DNA of 64,000 nt from the NCBI GenBank assembly GCA_012729785.1, contig JAAYCL010000020.1, positions 12,183 through 76,182 on the forward strand, in the 5' to 3' direction. Shown here in pieces: positions 9,121 through 18,242 of this stretch. Within the stretch, counting starts at the first letter, position 1. The number at the start of each line of letters is the position of its first letter. Under the pieces are notes generated by a model. The model was given only the letters and a program-made list of their open reading frames with translations. It was not told the origin of the DNA and did no database searches. A program made the translations under genes and the position numbers. The DNA is from Chlamydiota bacterium (GTDB taxonomy: Bacteria > Auribacterota > Tritonobacteria > UBA1439).

Positions 9121-9160
9121 CCGAAATCCTCCGCTATCTTCCCGCACCCTCCCCCGCACA

Positions 9161-9192
9161 TTGAGGCGCCGTGCCGCCGGTTGTAGTACACT
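9161..9192 (+). promoter_or_regulatory. Probable miaB promoter, leaderless arrangement
   Basis: TTGAGG at 9161-9166 and TACACT at 9187-9192, with a 20-base spacer, longer than ideal; TAGTAC at 9184-9189 would give 17. The -10 ends 6 bases before the miaB ATG and no Shine-Dalgarno is visible in between. Divergent from the hemA promoter. Confidence 0.45.
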
Positions 9193-9198
9193 ACCCGC

Positions 9199-10536
9199 AT
9201 GGACCGGACCGTGCACGCCGCGTTACCTCCCTCCCGCGCGGTGTATCTGCGCACCTACGGCTGTCAGATGAACGAACTGGACTCCGAGACGATCGCGGGG
9301 CTGTTCGAGCAGGACGGATGGGCGCTCACGGACCTCGAGCGGGAGGCGGATTTCGTCGTGTTCAACACCTGCGCCGTCCGGCAACATGCCGAGGACCGGG
9401 TCTGGGGGGCTCTGTTCGCCCTGAAGGAGCGCGCCGCGCGGGAACCGGGTTTCGGGGTGGCCGTCTGCGGCTGCATGGCCCAGGCGCGGGCGGCGGAGAT
9501 CGCCCGGCGCTGCCCGTGGGTTCGGGTCGTCTGCGGCACGCGGTCGTTCGACCGGCTCCCCGCGCTCGTCGCAGAGGCGGAGCGGGAGGGGAGGACGCTG
9601 ATCGATGTCGCGACCGACAGGGAGCCGCCGCACGGGTCCCTTCCCCGGAGGCGGGGGGGGCGCCTCAAAGGGTTCGTCGCGGCGATGCGGGGCTGCGGCG
9701 CCTACTGCGCCTACTGTATCGTGCCGTACGTGCGGGGGGGGGAGGTCAGTCGGCCGCCCGGGGAGGTCGTCGCGGAGGTGAAACGGCTCGCGCGGGACGG
9801 CTGCCGCGAGTTGATGCTGCTGGGGCAGAACGTCAACCGCTACTCCTCCGAACGGGTCTCGTTCGCGGGGCTCCTCAGACGCGTCGGCGCCGTCGAGGGG
9901 ATCCTCCGCGTCCGTTTCATGACCTCGCACCCGCGGGATTTTCCCGAGGAGCTCATCGACGCGATGGCCGAGACGCCCCGGGTCTGCCCGCACCTCCACC
10001 TGCCGCTCCAGTCCGGATCGGACCGGATACTCTCCCTGATGAACCGCGGCTACACGATCGCCCACTACCGCATCCTCGTCGAACGCCTCCGGGAACGGGT
10101 GCCCGGCATCGCCGTCACCACCGACCTGATCGCGGGGTTCCCGGGGGAGACGGAGGAGGATTTCAGGGACACCCTCCAGGCGCTGGAGGAGATCCGGTTC
10201 GACGACGCGTTCGTCTTTAAATACTCCGACCGCGAGGGGACGCGGGCGGCGCGGATGGGCCCGAAGGTGCCCCCGGAGGAGATCAGGCGGCGGCACGCGG
10301 CGATCCTGCGGCTCCAGGGCACCATCAACGCCGAGAAGCACGCCTCGGCGGCGGGCACGGAGGTCGAGGTGCTCGTCGAGGGGGTGAGCCGCCGGAACCC
10401 GAACCGCCTCTTCGGCAGGACGGCGGAGAACCGTCGCGTGGTCTTCGCGGGGGGGCGAGGATTGACAGAGAGACTTGTTCGTGTTATAATTACAGATACT
10501 ACGCCGATCACGCTGATCGGCGATGTCAGGGGGTGA
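9199..10536 (+). CDS. miaB: tRNA-2-methylthio-N6-dimethylallyladenosine synthase MiaB
   Basis: Radical-SAM methylthiotransferase (445 residues) that adds the methylthio group to i6A37 in tRNAs reading UNN codons. The N-terminal domain (YLRTYGCQMNELDSE, NTCAVR, CGCMAQ) carries the three cysteines of the auxiliary 4Fe-4S cluster. The radical-SAM cysteines are in GCGAYCAYCIVP (CxxxCxxC). The C-terminal TRAM domain ends the protein. miaA, the enzyme that makes its substrate i6A37, is encoded about 5.4 kb downstream on the same strand. The start is the ATG at 9199, only 6 bases after a candidate -10. Confidence 0.95.
   Translation: MDRTVHAALPPSRAVYLRTYGCQMNELDSETIAGLFEQDGWALTDLEREADFVVFNTCAVRQHAEDRVWGALFALKERAAREPGFGVAVCGCMAQARAAEIARRCPWVRVVCGTRSFDRLPALVAEAEREGRTLIDVATDREPPHGSLPRRRGGRLKGFVAAMRGCGAYCAYCIVPYVRGGEVSRPPGEVVAEVKRLARDGCRELMLLGQNVNRYSSERVSFAGLLRRVGAVEGILRVRFMTSHPRDFPEELIDAMAETPRVCPHLHLPLQSGSDRILSLMNRGYTIAHYRILVERLRERVPGIAVTTDLIAGFPGETEEDFRDTLQALEEIRFDDAFVFKYSDREGTRAARMGPKVPPEEIRRRHAAILRLQGTINAEKHASAAGTEVEVLVEGVSRRNPNRLFGRTAENRRVVFAGGRGLTERLVRVIITDTTPITLIGDVRG
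10462..10490 (+). promoter_or_regulatory. Perfect-consensus sigma-70 promoter inside the 3' end of miaB
   Basis: TTGACA (10462-10467), exactly 17 bases, TATAAT (10485-10490), preceded by TGT. It matches the E. coli consensus at every position and lies inside the last codons of miaB, about 50 bases before the LapA-like gene. Confidence 0.75.
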
Positions 10537-10541
10537 AGAGG

Positions 10542-10868
10542 ATGCCTCCGGTTGCAGTCAAGGACCCGATGCCAGAGAAGACGGTCGTCAAGCTCATCGC
10601 CGCCCTGGTGATCTGCATCGTGCTGATCGTGTTCGCCATCCAGAACTTCGGCCACGAGTGCCGGATCAGGCTCTTCTTCTGGAACATCGGGAAGTGGCCG
10701 GTCAGCGTCATCATCTTCGTCTCGATCCTGATCGGGGTGCTGATCGCCGTCTGCGAGATCCTCCCGCACGTGATGCGCCTTCGCAGGCGTCTGCAGGATG
10801 CCGAGGAAGCGCTGAGGAACGCCGTCGCCGCGCGCGCCGCGCGCGACAGGACCCCGCCGCATCCCTGA
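10542..10868 (+). CDS. LapA-domain small membrane protein
   Basis: Short inner-membrane protein (about 108 residues) of the LapA/DUF1049 family. There are two membrane helices (around residues 17-35 and 52-76) separated by the family motif AIQNFGHECRIRLFFWN, then a basic cytoplasmic tail. In E. coli LapA takes part in lipopolysaccharide assembly control, but many genomes carry members of unknown role. I chose the ATG at 10542 because AGGGGG lies 8 bases upstream; a GTG at 10533 overlapping the miaB stop would add three residues. A consensus promoter inside miaB probably drives it. Confidence 0.75.
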   Translation: MPPVAVKDPMPEKTVVKLIAALVICIVLIVFAIQNFGHECRIRLFFWNIGKWPVSVIIFVSILIGVLIAVCEILPHVMRLRRRLQDAEEALRNAVAARAARDRTPPHP

Positions 10869-10915
10869 ACCCCCTCCGTCTCCCCCCTCCGGCCCTGTGG
10901 CGAAGCGGCGATTTC

Positions 10916-10924
10916 TGCTACAAT
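10916..10924 (+). promoter_or_regulatory. mutS extended -10 element
   Basis: TGC followed by TACAAT (10919-10924), six bases before the mutS ATG. No good -35 is seen at 17 bases; the extended -10 may compensate. The distance predicts a leaderless mutS mRNA. Confidence 0.5.
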
Positions 10925-10930
10925 GCCGCC

Positions 10931-13540
10931 ATGCAGCTCACGCCGATGATGCAGCAGTACCGCCGGATCAAGCGCGAGACCCCTCCCTCGATCCTGATGT
11001 TCCGCCTCGGCGATTTCTACGAGATGTTCTTCGAGGACGCCGTCACCGCCTCGCGCGTCCTGGGGATCACGCTCACCGGGCGCGAGAGCGGGAAGGGGAA
11101 CCGGGTCCCGATGTGCGGGGTCCCCTACCACGCGGCGCAGGAGTACATCGCCAAGCTGATCCGCGCCGGGCACAAGGTGGCCGTCTGCGACCAGATCGAG
11201 GACCCGTCGCTCGCCAAGGGGCTCGTGAAGCGGGAGGTGACGAGGGTCGTCACGCCCGGGACCGCGCTCGAGGAGGAGCTGCTGGGGGCGGGGAGCAACA
11301 ACTATCTCGCGGCGATCCACCGCGCGGGGGGCCTCTACGGGCTCTCCTGCCTCGATCTCTCCACCGGCGAGTTCCTCGCGACCGAGCTTTCGTGCGAGGC
11401 GGACCTGCTGAACGAGATCGCCCGGCTGTCGCCGAGCGAGTTTTTGCTCCCCCGCGCGCTCGCCGAGGACGCGGCGTTCATGAAGGCGCTCCGGCGGGTG
11501 TCGGACAAGCTGGTCAATCCGTGCGACGACTGGCTCTTCGAGCGGGAGGGCGCCTTCCGGCGTCTCCGGGAGCTCTTCCGCACCCAGTCGCTCGACGGCT
11601 TCGGCTGCGCCGGGCTCACCGTCGCCGCCTCGGCGGCCGGGGCGGCGGTCCAGTACCTCAAGGACGCCGGGCACGCCTCGCTGGCCCACGTGACGAAGAT
11701 CGTCCCGTACGCGGCGGACCGCGCGCTGGTGATCGATCTCGCCACCCAGCGCAACCTCGAGCTCGCGCGCAACCTCCGCGACGGTGGGCGCGAGGGGACC
11801 CTGCTCGCCGTCCTGGACCGCACCGCGACCGCGATGGGCGCGCGCCTGCTCAAGGGGTGGCTCCTCCGGCCCCTCGCGGACCCGGATGAGATATCGGCCC
11901 GCCTCGACGGGGTGGAGGAGCTCGCCGGGAACCCGGCGGCCGCGGCCGCCCTCGCGCGCCTCCTCGCCGACTTCAAGGACACCGAGCGCCTGATCGCCCG
12001 GATCGACTGCGGGCGCGCGAACGCGCGCGACCTCCTCTCCCTCGGGCAGTCGCTCGCGCTCCTGCCCGCGCTCGCGGAAACGGTCGCTTCGCTGAAGGCG
12101 CCGATCCTCGCCGGCGCCCGGGGCCTTCTCGAGGACGCCGGTGATCTCGCGGCGCTCATCGAGAAGGCGATCGATCCGGCCGCCCCGCTCACAATCCGCG
12201 AGGGCGGGATCATCCGCCAGGGGTACGACGCGGCGCTCGACGAGGTCCGGGCCGTCTCCCGCGGGGGCAAGGAGTGGATCGCCGCGCTCCAGAAACGCGA
12301 GGCGGAGCGGACCGGGATCAGGTCGCTGAAGGTGGGCTACAACAGGGTCTTCGGCTACTACCTCGAGGTGACGAAGGCCAACCTCGGGATGGTGCCGCCG
12401 GACTACGTCCGGAAGCAGACCCTCGTCAACGCCGAACGGTTCGTGACCCCGGAGCTCAAGGAGCACGAGGAGCGGGTGCTCAACGCCGAGGGGAAGGCCG
12501 CGGCGATGGAGTACGAGCTGTTCGGCGCGATCCGCGAGCGGGTCGTGGCCGAGACGGAGCGGATCCAGCGGATCGGCCGGGGCGCCGCCCTGTTGGACGT
12601 GCTGCAGGCGCTCGCGTCCGTCGCGAAACGCAACAACTACGTCCGCCCCGTCGTCAACGGCGCCGATCTGATAGAGATCGTCGACGGCCGGCACCCGGTG
12701 ATCGAACTCTCCCTCGCCGGGGAGCGGTTCGTCCCCAACGACACCCTGCTCAACACCGAGACCGATCAGCTTCTCATCATCACCGGCCCGAACATGGCGG
12801 GGAAGTCGACCTACATACGGCAGACGGCGCTCATCGTCTTGATGGCGCAGATGGGGAGCTTCGTCCCCGCCGCCCGGGCGACGATCGGCGTCGCCGACCG
12901 GATCTTCACGCGCGTGGGGGCCTCCGACGAACTCTCCCGGGGGCAGAGCACCTTCATGGTCGAGATGAACGAGACGGCGAATATCCTCAACAACGCGACC
13001 GAGAGGAGCCTGATCGTCCTGGACGAGATCGGGCGGGGGACCAGCACCTTCGACGGCATCAGCATCGCCTGGGCCGTGGCCGAGTACCTGCACAACACGC
13101 CGGCGGTGCGGGCCCGCACCCTTTTCGCCACGCACTACCACGAACTCACCGAGCTCCAGATGAACCTCCCCGGGGTGAAGAACTACAACGTCGCCGTCCG
13201 GGAGTGGAACGACGAGATCATTTTCCTCAGGAAGATCGTCCCCGGCGGCACCGACAAGAGCTACGGGATCCACGTGGCGCGGCTTGCGGGGCTGCCGGGG
13301 AGGGTGATCGAACGGGCCAAGGACATCCTCAACGCCCTCGAGGATGGGTGCATCCGCGAGGAGCGGCTCCCGCAGCCCGAGGAGCAGGCGGGGGGCCCGG
13401 CGCCGCCCCGGCAGATGAGCCTCTTCGATGCGCGCCCGAGTCCGATCGCGGAACAGCTCCGGCGGCTGGACCTGGACCGGATGACGCCGTTGGAGGCGAT
13501 GCACCTCCTCAAACGGCTCAAGGAGATGAACGATGGGTAA
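10931..13540 (+). CDS. mutS: DNA mismatch repair protein MutS
   Basis: Mismatch-recognition ATPase of 869 residues. Near the N-terminus the mismatch-binding GDFYEMF (Phe-x-Glu) motif is intact. The C-terminal ABC-type ATPase has Walker A GPNMAGKSTY (around residue 620), the signature region around ELSRGQSTFM, Walker B LIVLDEIGRGTS and the ATHYHEL histidine. The ATG at 10931 gives the normal family N-terminus (MQLTPMMQQY); an open frame upstream in the same phase covers the LapA-like gene and is not part of it. The end overlaps mutL by 8 bases, so MutS and MutL are probably made together. Confidence 0.97.
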   Translation: MQLTPMMQQYRRIKRETPPSILMFRLGDFYEMFFEDAVTASRVLGITLTGRESGKGNRVPMCGVPYHAAQEYIAKLIRAGHKVAVCDQIEDPSLAKGLVKREVTRVVTPGTALEEELLGAGSNNYLAAIHRAGGLYGLSCLDLSTGEFLATELSCEADLLNEIARLSPSEFLLPRALAEDAAFMKALRRVSDKLVNPCDDWLFEREGAFRRLRELFRTQSLDGFGCAGLTVAASAAGAAVQYLKDAGHASLAHVTKIVPYAADRALVIDLATQRNLELARNLRDGGREGTLLAVLDRTATAMGARLLKGWLLRPLADPDEISARLDGVEELAGNPAAAAALARLLADFKDTERLIARIDCGRANARDLLSLGQSLALLPALAETVASLKAPILAGARGLLEDAGDLAALIEKAIDPAAPLTIREGGIIRQGYDAALDEVRAVSRGGKEWIAALQKREAERTGIRSLKVGYNRVFGYYLEVTKANLGMVPPDYVRKQTLVNAERFVTPELKEHEERVLNAEGKAAAMEYELFGAIRERVVAETERIQRIGRGAALLDVLQALASVAKRNNYVRPVVNGADLIEIVDGRHPVIELSLAGERFVPNDTLLNTETDQLLIITGPNMAGKSTYIRQTALIVLMAQMGSFVPAARATIGVADRIFTRVGASDELSRGQSTFMVEMNETANILNNATERSLIVLDEIGRGTSTFDGISIAWAVAEYLHNTPAVRARTLFATHYHELTELQMNLPGVKNYNVAVREWNDEIIFLRKIVPGGTDKSYGIHVARLAGLPGRVIERAKDILNALEDGCIREERLPQPEEQAGGPAPPRQMSLFDARPSPIAEQLRRLDLDRMTPLEAMHLLKRLKEMNDG

Positions 13541-15272
13541 CATCAGCGTGCTCCCCGAGGCGGTGATCAACAAGATCGCCGCGGGCGAGGTGGTGGAGCG
13601 CCCCGCCTCGGTGGTCAAGGAGCTCGTCGAGAACGCCCTCGACGCCGGCGCCTCGCAGGTGGAGGTCGAGATACGCAACGGGGGGAAGTCGCTCGTGCGG
13701 GTGCGCGACGACGGGTGCGGGATGGGGCGCGACGACGCCGTCCTCGCGATCGAGCGCCACTCGACGAGCAAGATCGCCGGGGCGGACGACCTCTTCGCCG
13801 TCCGCACGATGGGGTTCCGCGGGGAGGCGCTCCCCTCGATCGCGGCCGTCTCGCGGCTCGAGATCGTCACGAAGGAGAAGGGGGCGCTCGCCGGGACCAG
13901 GTTTTCGGTCGAGGGGGGGCGCGCCGGGGAGGCGCGCGACGCCGGCGCCCCGGAGGGGACCGAGGTGACGGTCCGCGACCTCTTCTTCAACGTCCCCGCG
14001 CGGCGCAAGTTCCTCAAGTCGGAGGCGGCGGAGAACTCCCGCATCGCCGCCGCCCTCACGGCGGAGGCGCTCGCCCGCCCGGGCACCGGGTTCTCCCTGC
14101 GCGCCGACGGGGAGGAGCTCCTCAAGGCGCCCCCGGCGGCCTCCCCGCGGGAGAGGATCGCCTCCCTCTTCGGCGCGGAGCTCGCGGCGGCGCTGCTTTC
14201 GTTCGAGGCGTCGGCGGGGGGGGCGCGCGTGCGCGGCTTCGTCAGCCCGCCCGGCATCACGCGCGGGAACCGCGCCGTGCAATACCTGTTCGTGAACGGG
14301 CGGCCGGTGCAGGACCGGATCCTCTCGTTCGCCGTCTCGGACGCCTGCGACGGGTTCATACCGGCCCGGCGGTACCCGGTCGCGTTCGTCTACCTCGAGA
14401 TCGAGCCGCGGGAGGTGGACGTCAACGTGCACCCGGCCAAGCGGGAGGTGCGTTTCCGTAACGCCGCCCTCGCAAGGGATCTCGTGCGCAACGCCGTCTC
14501 GCAGGCCCTTGGAGGAACGGGGCGGCCCCGCGCGGCGGGCCCGGCCTTCACCTACGAGTCGCGCGCGCGGGAGGGGGCCGTCGAGCGGGTGCCGGTCGCC
14601 GCGGAGGGGGGCGTGCCCCGCCCGCCGGAAACGAGCGCGCGCCCGCCCCTGGGCGCCGAGACGGCCGTTCTGCCGCTCGAGGAGGCCGAACCGGCGCACC
14701 GGCTCCGCGTCGTCGGGCAGGTGAAGAACCTCTACGTCGTCTGCGAGGACGCCGACGGCATCGCCGTGGTCGACCAGCACGCCGCACACGAGCGGATACT
14801 GTTCGAGAAGGTGATGCGCGCGCGGGAGGAGGGGGGGGGCGAACTCCAGCGGCTCCTCATCCCGTCGATCGTGGAGCTTTCGGCGCACGAGCGGGCGCTC
14901 GCCGCGGAGCACCTCGAGGCGTTCCGGTCGCTCGGGATCGGCCTGGAACCGTTCGGGAAACACGCGCTCAAGGTGGACCATCTCCCGGCGTGTCTCGGGG
15001 CGGCCGACCCGGAGGCGCTCCTGCGCGACGTGCTGGCCGAGCTCGCGGCGGAGGGGAGGAGCCGGGCGGTCAGGGACGGGGTCGCCGCTGCGGTCGCGGC
15101 GAAGGTCTGCCGCGCCGCCGTGAAACGGCGGGATCCGTTGCGGGGCGAGGAGCTCCGGCGCCTCGTGGACGACCTGATGCGCTGCCGCTCGCCGTTTACC
15201 TGTCCGCACGGGCGCCCGACCGTCATCCGCATCCCCGCCGCGGAGCTGGACAGGAGGTTCGGGAGGACGTGA
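13533..15272 (+). CDS. mutL: DNA mismatch repair protein MutL, endonuclease type
   Basis: GHKL ATPase of 579 residues that links mismatch recognition to strand incision. N-terminal motifs are VKELVENALDAGA, DDGCGMG, STSKI and TMGFRGEAL. After a short variable linker the C-terminal domain carries DQHAAHERILFE, which fits the metal-binding endonuclease motif DQHA(x)2E(x)4E, plus KVCRAAVK and CPHGRPT. So this MutL is predicted to nick DNA itself, as in bacteria without MutH. It overlaps mutS by 8 bases. Confidence 0.96.
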   Translation: MGNISVLPEAVINKIAAGEVVERPASVVKELVENALDAGASQVEVEIRNGGKSLVRVRDDGCGMGRDDAVLAIERHSTSKIAGADDLFAVRTMGFRGEALPSIAAVSRLEIVTKEKGALAGTRFSVEGGRAGEARDAGAPEGTEVTVRDLFFNVPARRKFLKSEAAENSRIAAALTAEALARPGTGFSLRADGEELLKAPPAASPRERIASLFGAELAAALLSFEASAGGARVRGFVSPPGITRGNRAVQYLFVNGRPVQDRILSFAVSDACDGFIPARRYPVAFVYLEIEPREVDVNVHPAKREVRFRNAALARDLVRNAVSQALGGTGRPRAAGPAFTYESRAREGAVERVPVAAEGGVPRPPETSARPPLGAETAVLPLEEAEPAHRLRVVGQVKNLYVVCEDADGIAVVDQHAAHERILFEKVMRAREEGGGELQRLLIPSIVELSAHERALAAEHLEAFRSLGIGLEPFGKHALKVDHLPACLGAADPEALLRDVLAELAAEGRSRAVRDGVAAAVAAKVCRAAVKRRDPLRGEELRRLVDDLMRCRSPFTCPHGRPTVIRIPAAELDRRFGRT

Positions 15273-15426
15273 CGCGTCCGCCGCGGGTGCGGATGATCCC
15301 AAGCAGGAAGGATGCGGGGAGGCGGGTGGTGCAGCGGATCTTCGCGGCTACCCGCGGATCGGGAATCGATCCCGAAGGCGTGAAGGACGCCACGGGGCGA
15401 TTCGGCCCACACGGCGTTTCGGGGTG

Positions 15427-15457
15427 AAAAGAATGCCCCTCGTGACGAGGGGCATTC
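15427..15457 (-). terminator. Intrinsic terminator of the Cys-rich gene
   Basis: A perfect 12-bp inverted repeat (arms 15431-15442 and 15446-15457, 3-base loop) is followed on the minus strand by four T residues (15430-15427). It lies 23 bases beyond the stop of the minus-strand Cys-rich gene. The rest of 15273-15480, between mutL and that gene, holds nothing else I can identify. Confidence 0.7.
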
Positions 15458-15480
15458 GCACGACCTGGTCCTGCGCGCCG

Positions 15481-15807
15481 CTACTGGAGATCCTTGCAGC
15501 AGATCTTGCAGAACGCCGCGCAGCCGGCGGTCTTGGCGGCGTCGGCGGTGGGGAAGCACTTGACATCCTTTCTCGGGAAAAACTTGCAGGCCTTCCGGTG
15601 GCATTTCCCGAGGGTCGGCTTTCCGTCCTGCATCCGCTCCCTGCAGCAGAAATCCCCCTCCGCCGCCGGGGCGGCCGCGGGAGCCTCCTTCACCTCTGCG
15701 GCCGATTCCGCCGCGGGGGCCTGCGGCTTCTCGGCATCCGGCGCCTCCTGGGCAAAGAGGACGCCGGCGAAGGCGAGAAGGACCATCGCGATCGCGTATC
15801 GTTTCAC
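15481..15807 (-). CDS. Small secreted cysteine-rich protein, unknown function
   Basis: 108 residues, not recognised. A clear signal peptide (residues 1-19, cleaved near LFAQEA) is followed by an Ala/Glu/Pro-rich linker to about residue 50. A compact C-terminal domain carries about ten cysteines in short spacings (FCCRER, GKCHRKACKFFP, KCFP, CAAFCKICC). The pattern suggests a disulfide-rich or metal-binding periplasmic protein. The start is GTG with GGAGGAGG upstream. It is monocistronic, opposite in direction to mutL and miaA, with its own terminator. The cysteine count could serve thiol redox, copper or Fe-S handling; none of this is shown by the sequence. Confidence 0.75.
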   Translation of the reverse strand: MKRYAIAMVLLAFAGVLFAQEAPDAEKPQAPAAESAAEVKEAPAAAPAAEGDFCCRERMQDGKPTLGKCHRKACKFFPRKDVKCFPTADAAKTAGCAAFCKICCKDLQ

Positions 15808-15911
15808 GTTACCTCCTCCGTGGTTGGATGGTGACTACCCGTTTTCCATGGTCCGCCATAGGCAAAAAAATTGCAAGAAGATTCGGGGGCCGCGCGGGGG
15901 GCGCGAACCCC

Positions 15912-15940
15912 TTGATTCCGCCCGGAACCTCTGTTACCCT
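15912..15940 (+). promoter_or_regulatory. miaA promoter
   Basis: TTGATT (15912-15917), 17 bases, TACCCT (15935-15940), preceded by TGT. The -10 is 15 bases before the ATG at 15956 (39 before the alternative GTG at 15980), so the leader is very short and shows no ribosome site. Confidence 0.55.
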
Positions 15941-15955
15941 CCGGCCGTCCATCGG

Positions 15956-16951
15956 ATGCGTTCGACCCCCGGGGATCCTGTGACCGCTCCCGTTCTGTTT
16001 CTCGTGGGCCCGACGGCCTCGGGCAAAAGCGATGTCGCCGTCGCGCTCGCCGCGCGCCTCGGCGGGGAGATCGTCTCCGCCGATTCGATGCAGGTCTACC
16101 GGGGCCTCGACATCCTCTCCGCCAAGCCCGGCCCCGCCCTGCGGGCGCGCGTCCCCCACCACCTCCTCGACGTCGCCGAACCGTGGGAGCGGTTCGACGC
16201 GGCCCGCTACGCCCGCCTGGCGAAGGCGGCGGTGGAGCGGATACGCGGGCGCGGGCGCACGGCGATCGTCGCGGGGGGCGCCGGGATGTACGTGCGCGCC
16301 CTGGCCGACGGGCTCTTCGAGGGGGCGGGGCGCGACGACGCCCTCCGGGAGCGCCTCGAGCGGCTCGCCGACGCCTCCGGCGAAGAGGCGCTCCACAGGC
16401 GGCTCCAGGCGGTCGACCCCGCGGCCGCCGCGCGGATACACCCGCACGACCGCAGGCGGATCGTCCGCGCCCTGGAGGTGTTCGAGGCGTGCGGGCGTCC
16501 GATCTCGTCGCTCCAGAGGGAGTGGGGCAGGGGAGGGGGGAAGGTCGTGCCCGGCGCCGCGTGGTTCAGCCCGACCCTCGCCTGCGCCTGCGTCTTCTTC
16601 GGGCTGCGGCGCGGCAGGGAGGATCTCGCCCGGAGGATCGAGGCGCGGACCCGGGCGATGCTCGCGGCGGGGGCCGTCGCGGAGGCCCGGGCCCTCTCCT
16701 CCCGAAGCGGCGGGGCGGGCGCGACGATCCTGCAGTCGCTCGGCCTCAAGGAGTTCGCCGGCGTCATCGAGGGGGGGTGCGGAGTCGACGAGGCGGCCGA
16801 GACGATCGCGCGGGCGACGCGCGCCTACGCCAGGAGGCAGTACGGCTGGTTCACGCGCGATCCGAGGATCCTCTGGATCGACGTCGCCTCGGACGAGGCG
16901 GCCGCGGAGACGGCGGGGCGGATCCTGGGCCGTCTCGACAGCGCACGATGA
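15956..16951 (+). CDS. miaA: tRNA dimethylallyltransferase MiaA
   Basis: Transfers a dimethylallyl group to N6 of A37 in tRNAs reading UNN codons, making the substrate of MiaB encoded at 9199. The P-loop GPTASGKSD near the N-terminus and the substrate region SADSMQVYRGLDI are intact, followed by HHLLDV and the GGAGMYVRAL segment. Length is about 331 residues from the ATG at 15956; a GTG eight codons later is an alternative and is where family similarity begins. It is followed after 7 bases by hflX, the familiar miaA-hflX order (hfq, often between them elsewhere, is absent here). Confidence 0.94.
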   Translation: MRSTPGDPVTAPVLFLVGPTASGKSDVAVALAARLGGEIVSADSMQVYRGLDILSAKPGPALRARVPHHLLDVAEPWERFDAARYARLAKAAVERIRGRGRTAIVAGGAGMYVRALADGLFEGAGRDDALRERLERLADASGEEALHRRLQAVDPAAAARIHPHDRRRIVRALEVFEACGRPISSLQREWGRGGGKVVPGAAWFSPTLACACVFFGLRRGREDLARRIEARTRAMLAAGAVAEARALSSRSGGAGATILQSLGLKEFAGVIEGGCGVDEAAETIARATRAYARRQYGWFTRDPRILWIDVASDEAAAETAGRILGRLDSAR

Positions 16952-16958
16952 GGCCGCA

Positions 16959-18242
16959 ATGACCGGACACCGCACAGACCCCGGCTCGACGGCGCGCCCG
17001 CCCGAGCGCGCGATCCTCGTCGGCCTCGAGGTCGGCGGGGTCCGCCGGTGGCAGGTCGAGGACCACCTCGCCGAACTCTCCCACCTCGCCCGGACCGCCG
17101 GGGCGGAGGTGGCGGGCACGCTCGTGCAGAAACTTTCCTCCCCCAACCCCGCCTACTACGTGGGGAGGGGGAAGGCGGAGGAGCTGCGCCTTCTCTGCGC
17201 GCGGGAGGGGGCGACGCTCGCCGTCTTCGACGACGAGCTGAGCCCCGCGCAGGTGAAAAACCTCCAGGAGCTCACCGGGCGCCGGGTGATCGACCGGACC
17301 GAACTGATACTGGACATCTTCGCCCTGCGCGCCCGTTCGCGCGAGGGCAGGATACAGGTCGAACTGGCCCAGCTCCGCTACATGCTCCCCCGCCTCACGA
17401 GGGCGTGGACGCACCTGTCGCGGCAGGAGGGCGGCATCGGCACCCGCGGGCCCGGCGAGCAGCAGCTCGAGGTGGACCGGCGGCGCATCCGGGAGAAGAT
17501 CCGGCGGCTCAAGGAACGGCTCGCGGACGTCGAACGGGAGCGTCAGACGCAGGGGACGCGCCGGCGGAGGCGGGAGATCCCCGTCGCGGCGCTCGTCGGC
17601 TACACCAACGCGGGGAAATCGACCCTCATGAACGCGCTCACCTCCGCGGGGGTCCGTGTCGAGGACCGGCTCTTCGCGACGCTTGACCCGACCACGCGCG
17701 TTCTGCCGCTGCCCGGGGGGCGCAAAGCCCTCCTGACGGACACGGTGGGGTTCATTCGCAAGCTCCCGCACCACCTCGTCGAGTCGTTCAAGGCGACGCT
17801 CGACGGGGTGCGGCAGGCCGATCTTCTGCTCCACGTCATCGATTCCGCCCACCCGCAGGTCGAGGAGCAGATCCAGGCCGCCTTCAGGGTGCTAGGCGAG
17901 ATCGGGGCGGGCGAGAAACCGTGCATCGCGGTCTTCAACAAGATCGACCTTCTCCCGGAGGAGGCGCGGCTGCAGCGCCTCGCCCGCGGCTTTTCGATGC
18001 ACGCCGCGGTCTCCGCCCTGCGCGGGACCGGCTGCGACGCGCTGCGCCTCTTGGTGGCGGCGGAACTCGGGCGCGGACTGATCCGCTGCCGCCTCGTCCT
18101 GCCCCAGGCGGAGGCGGCCCTGCTGTCGAGGATCTACGAGGAGGGGACCGTATTCTCCCGCTGCTACGAGGGGGATTGCGTGGTCATCACGGCGGAGATC
18201 CCCCCGTCCCTCGCCCGGGAGACGGCGCAGTACCGGGCATGA
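16959..18242 (+). CDS. hflX: GTPase HflX (ribosome-associated)
   Basis: GTPase of 427 residues that in E. coli splits stalled ribosomes after stress. The N-terminal HflX domain has PNPAYYVGRGKAEEL and FDDELSPAQ; a glycine-rich GGIGTRGPGEQQLE precedes the coiled region. The G domain has G1 GYTNAGKSTLMN, G2 TLDPTTR, G3 DTVGFI and G4 NKID. The ATG at 16959 follows the miaA stop by 7 bases; the long open frame reaching back over miaA is not coding. The C-terminus overlaps the convergent membrane-protein gene by 56 bases. Confidence 0.95.
   Translation: MTGHRTDPGSTARPPERAILVGLEVGGVRRWQVEDHLAELSHLARTAGAEVAGTLVQKLSSPNPAYYVGRGKAEELRLLCAREGATLAVFDDELSPAQVKNLQELTGRRVIDRTELILDIFALRARSREGRIQVELAQLRYMLPRLTRAWTHLSRQEGGIGTRGPGEQQLEVDRRRIREKIRRLKERLADVERERQTQGTRRRRREIPVAALVGYTNAGKSTLMNALTSAGVRVEDRLFATLDPTTRVLPLPGGRKALLTDTVGFIRKLPHHLVESFKATLDGVRQADLLLHVIDSAHPQVEEQIQAAFRVLGEIGAGEKPCIAVFNKIDLLPEEARLQRLARGFSMHAAVSALRGTGCDALRLLVAAELGRGLIRCRLVLPQAEAALLSRIYEEGTVFSRCYEGDCVVITAEIPPSLARETAQYRA

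Noticed and set aside
10526-14359. Very long open frames on the strand opposite mutS-mutL, and similarly opposite many other genes (for example 998-2761, 18385-20145, 24486-28190)
   Set aside because: High GC content leaves few stops; the translations are Arg/Pro/Gly/Glu-rich low-complexity shadows of well-identified genes on the other strand.
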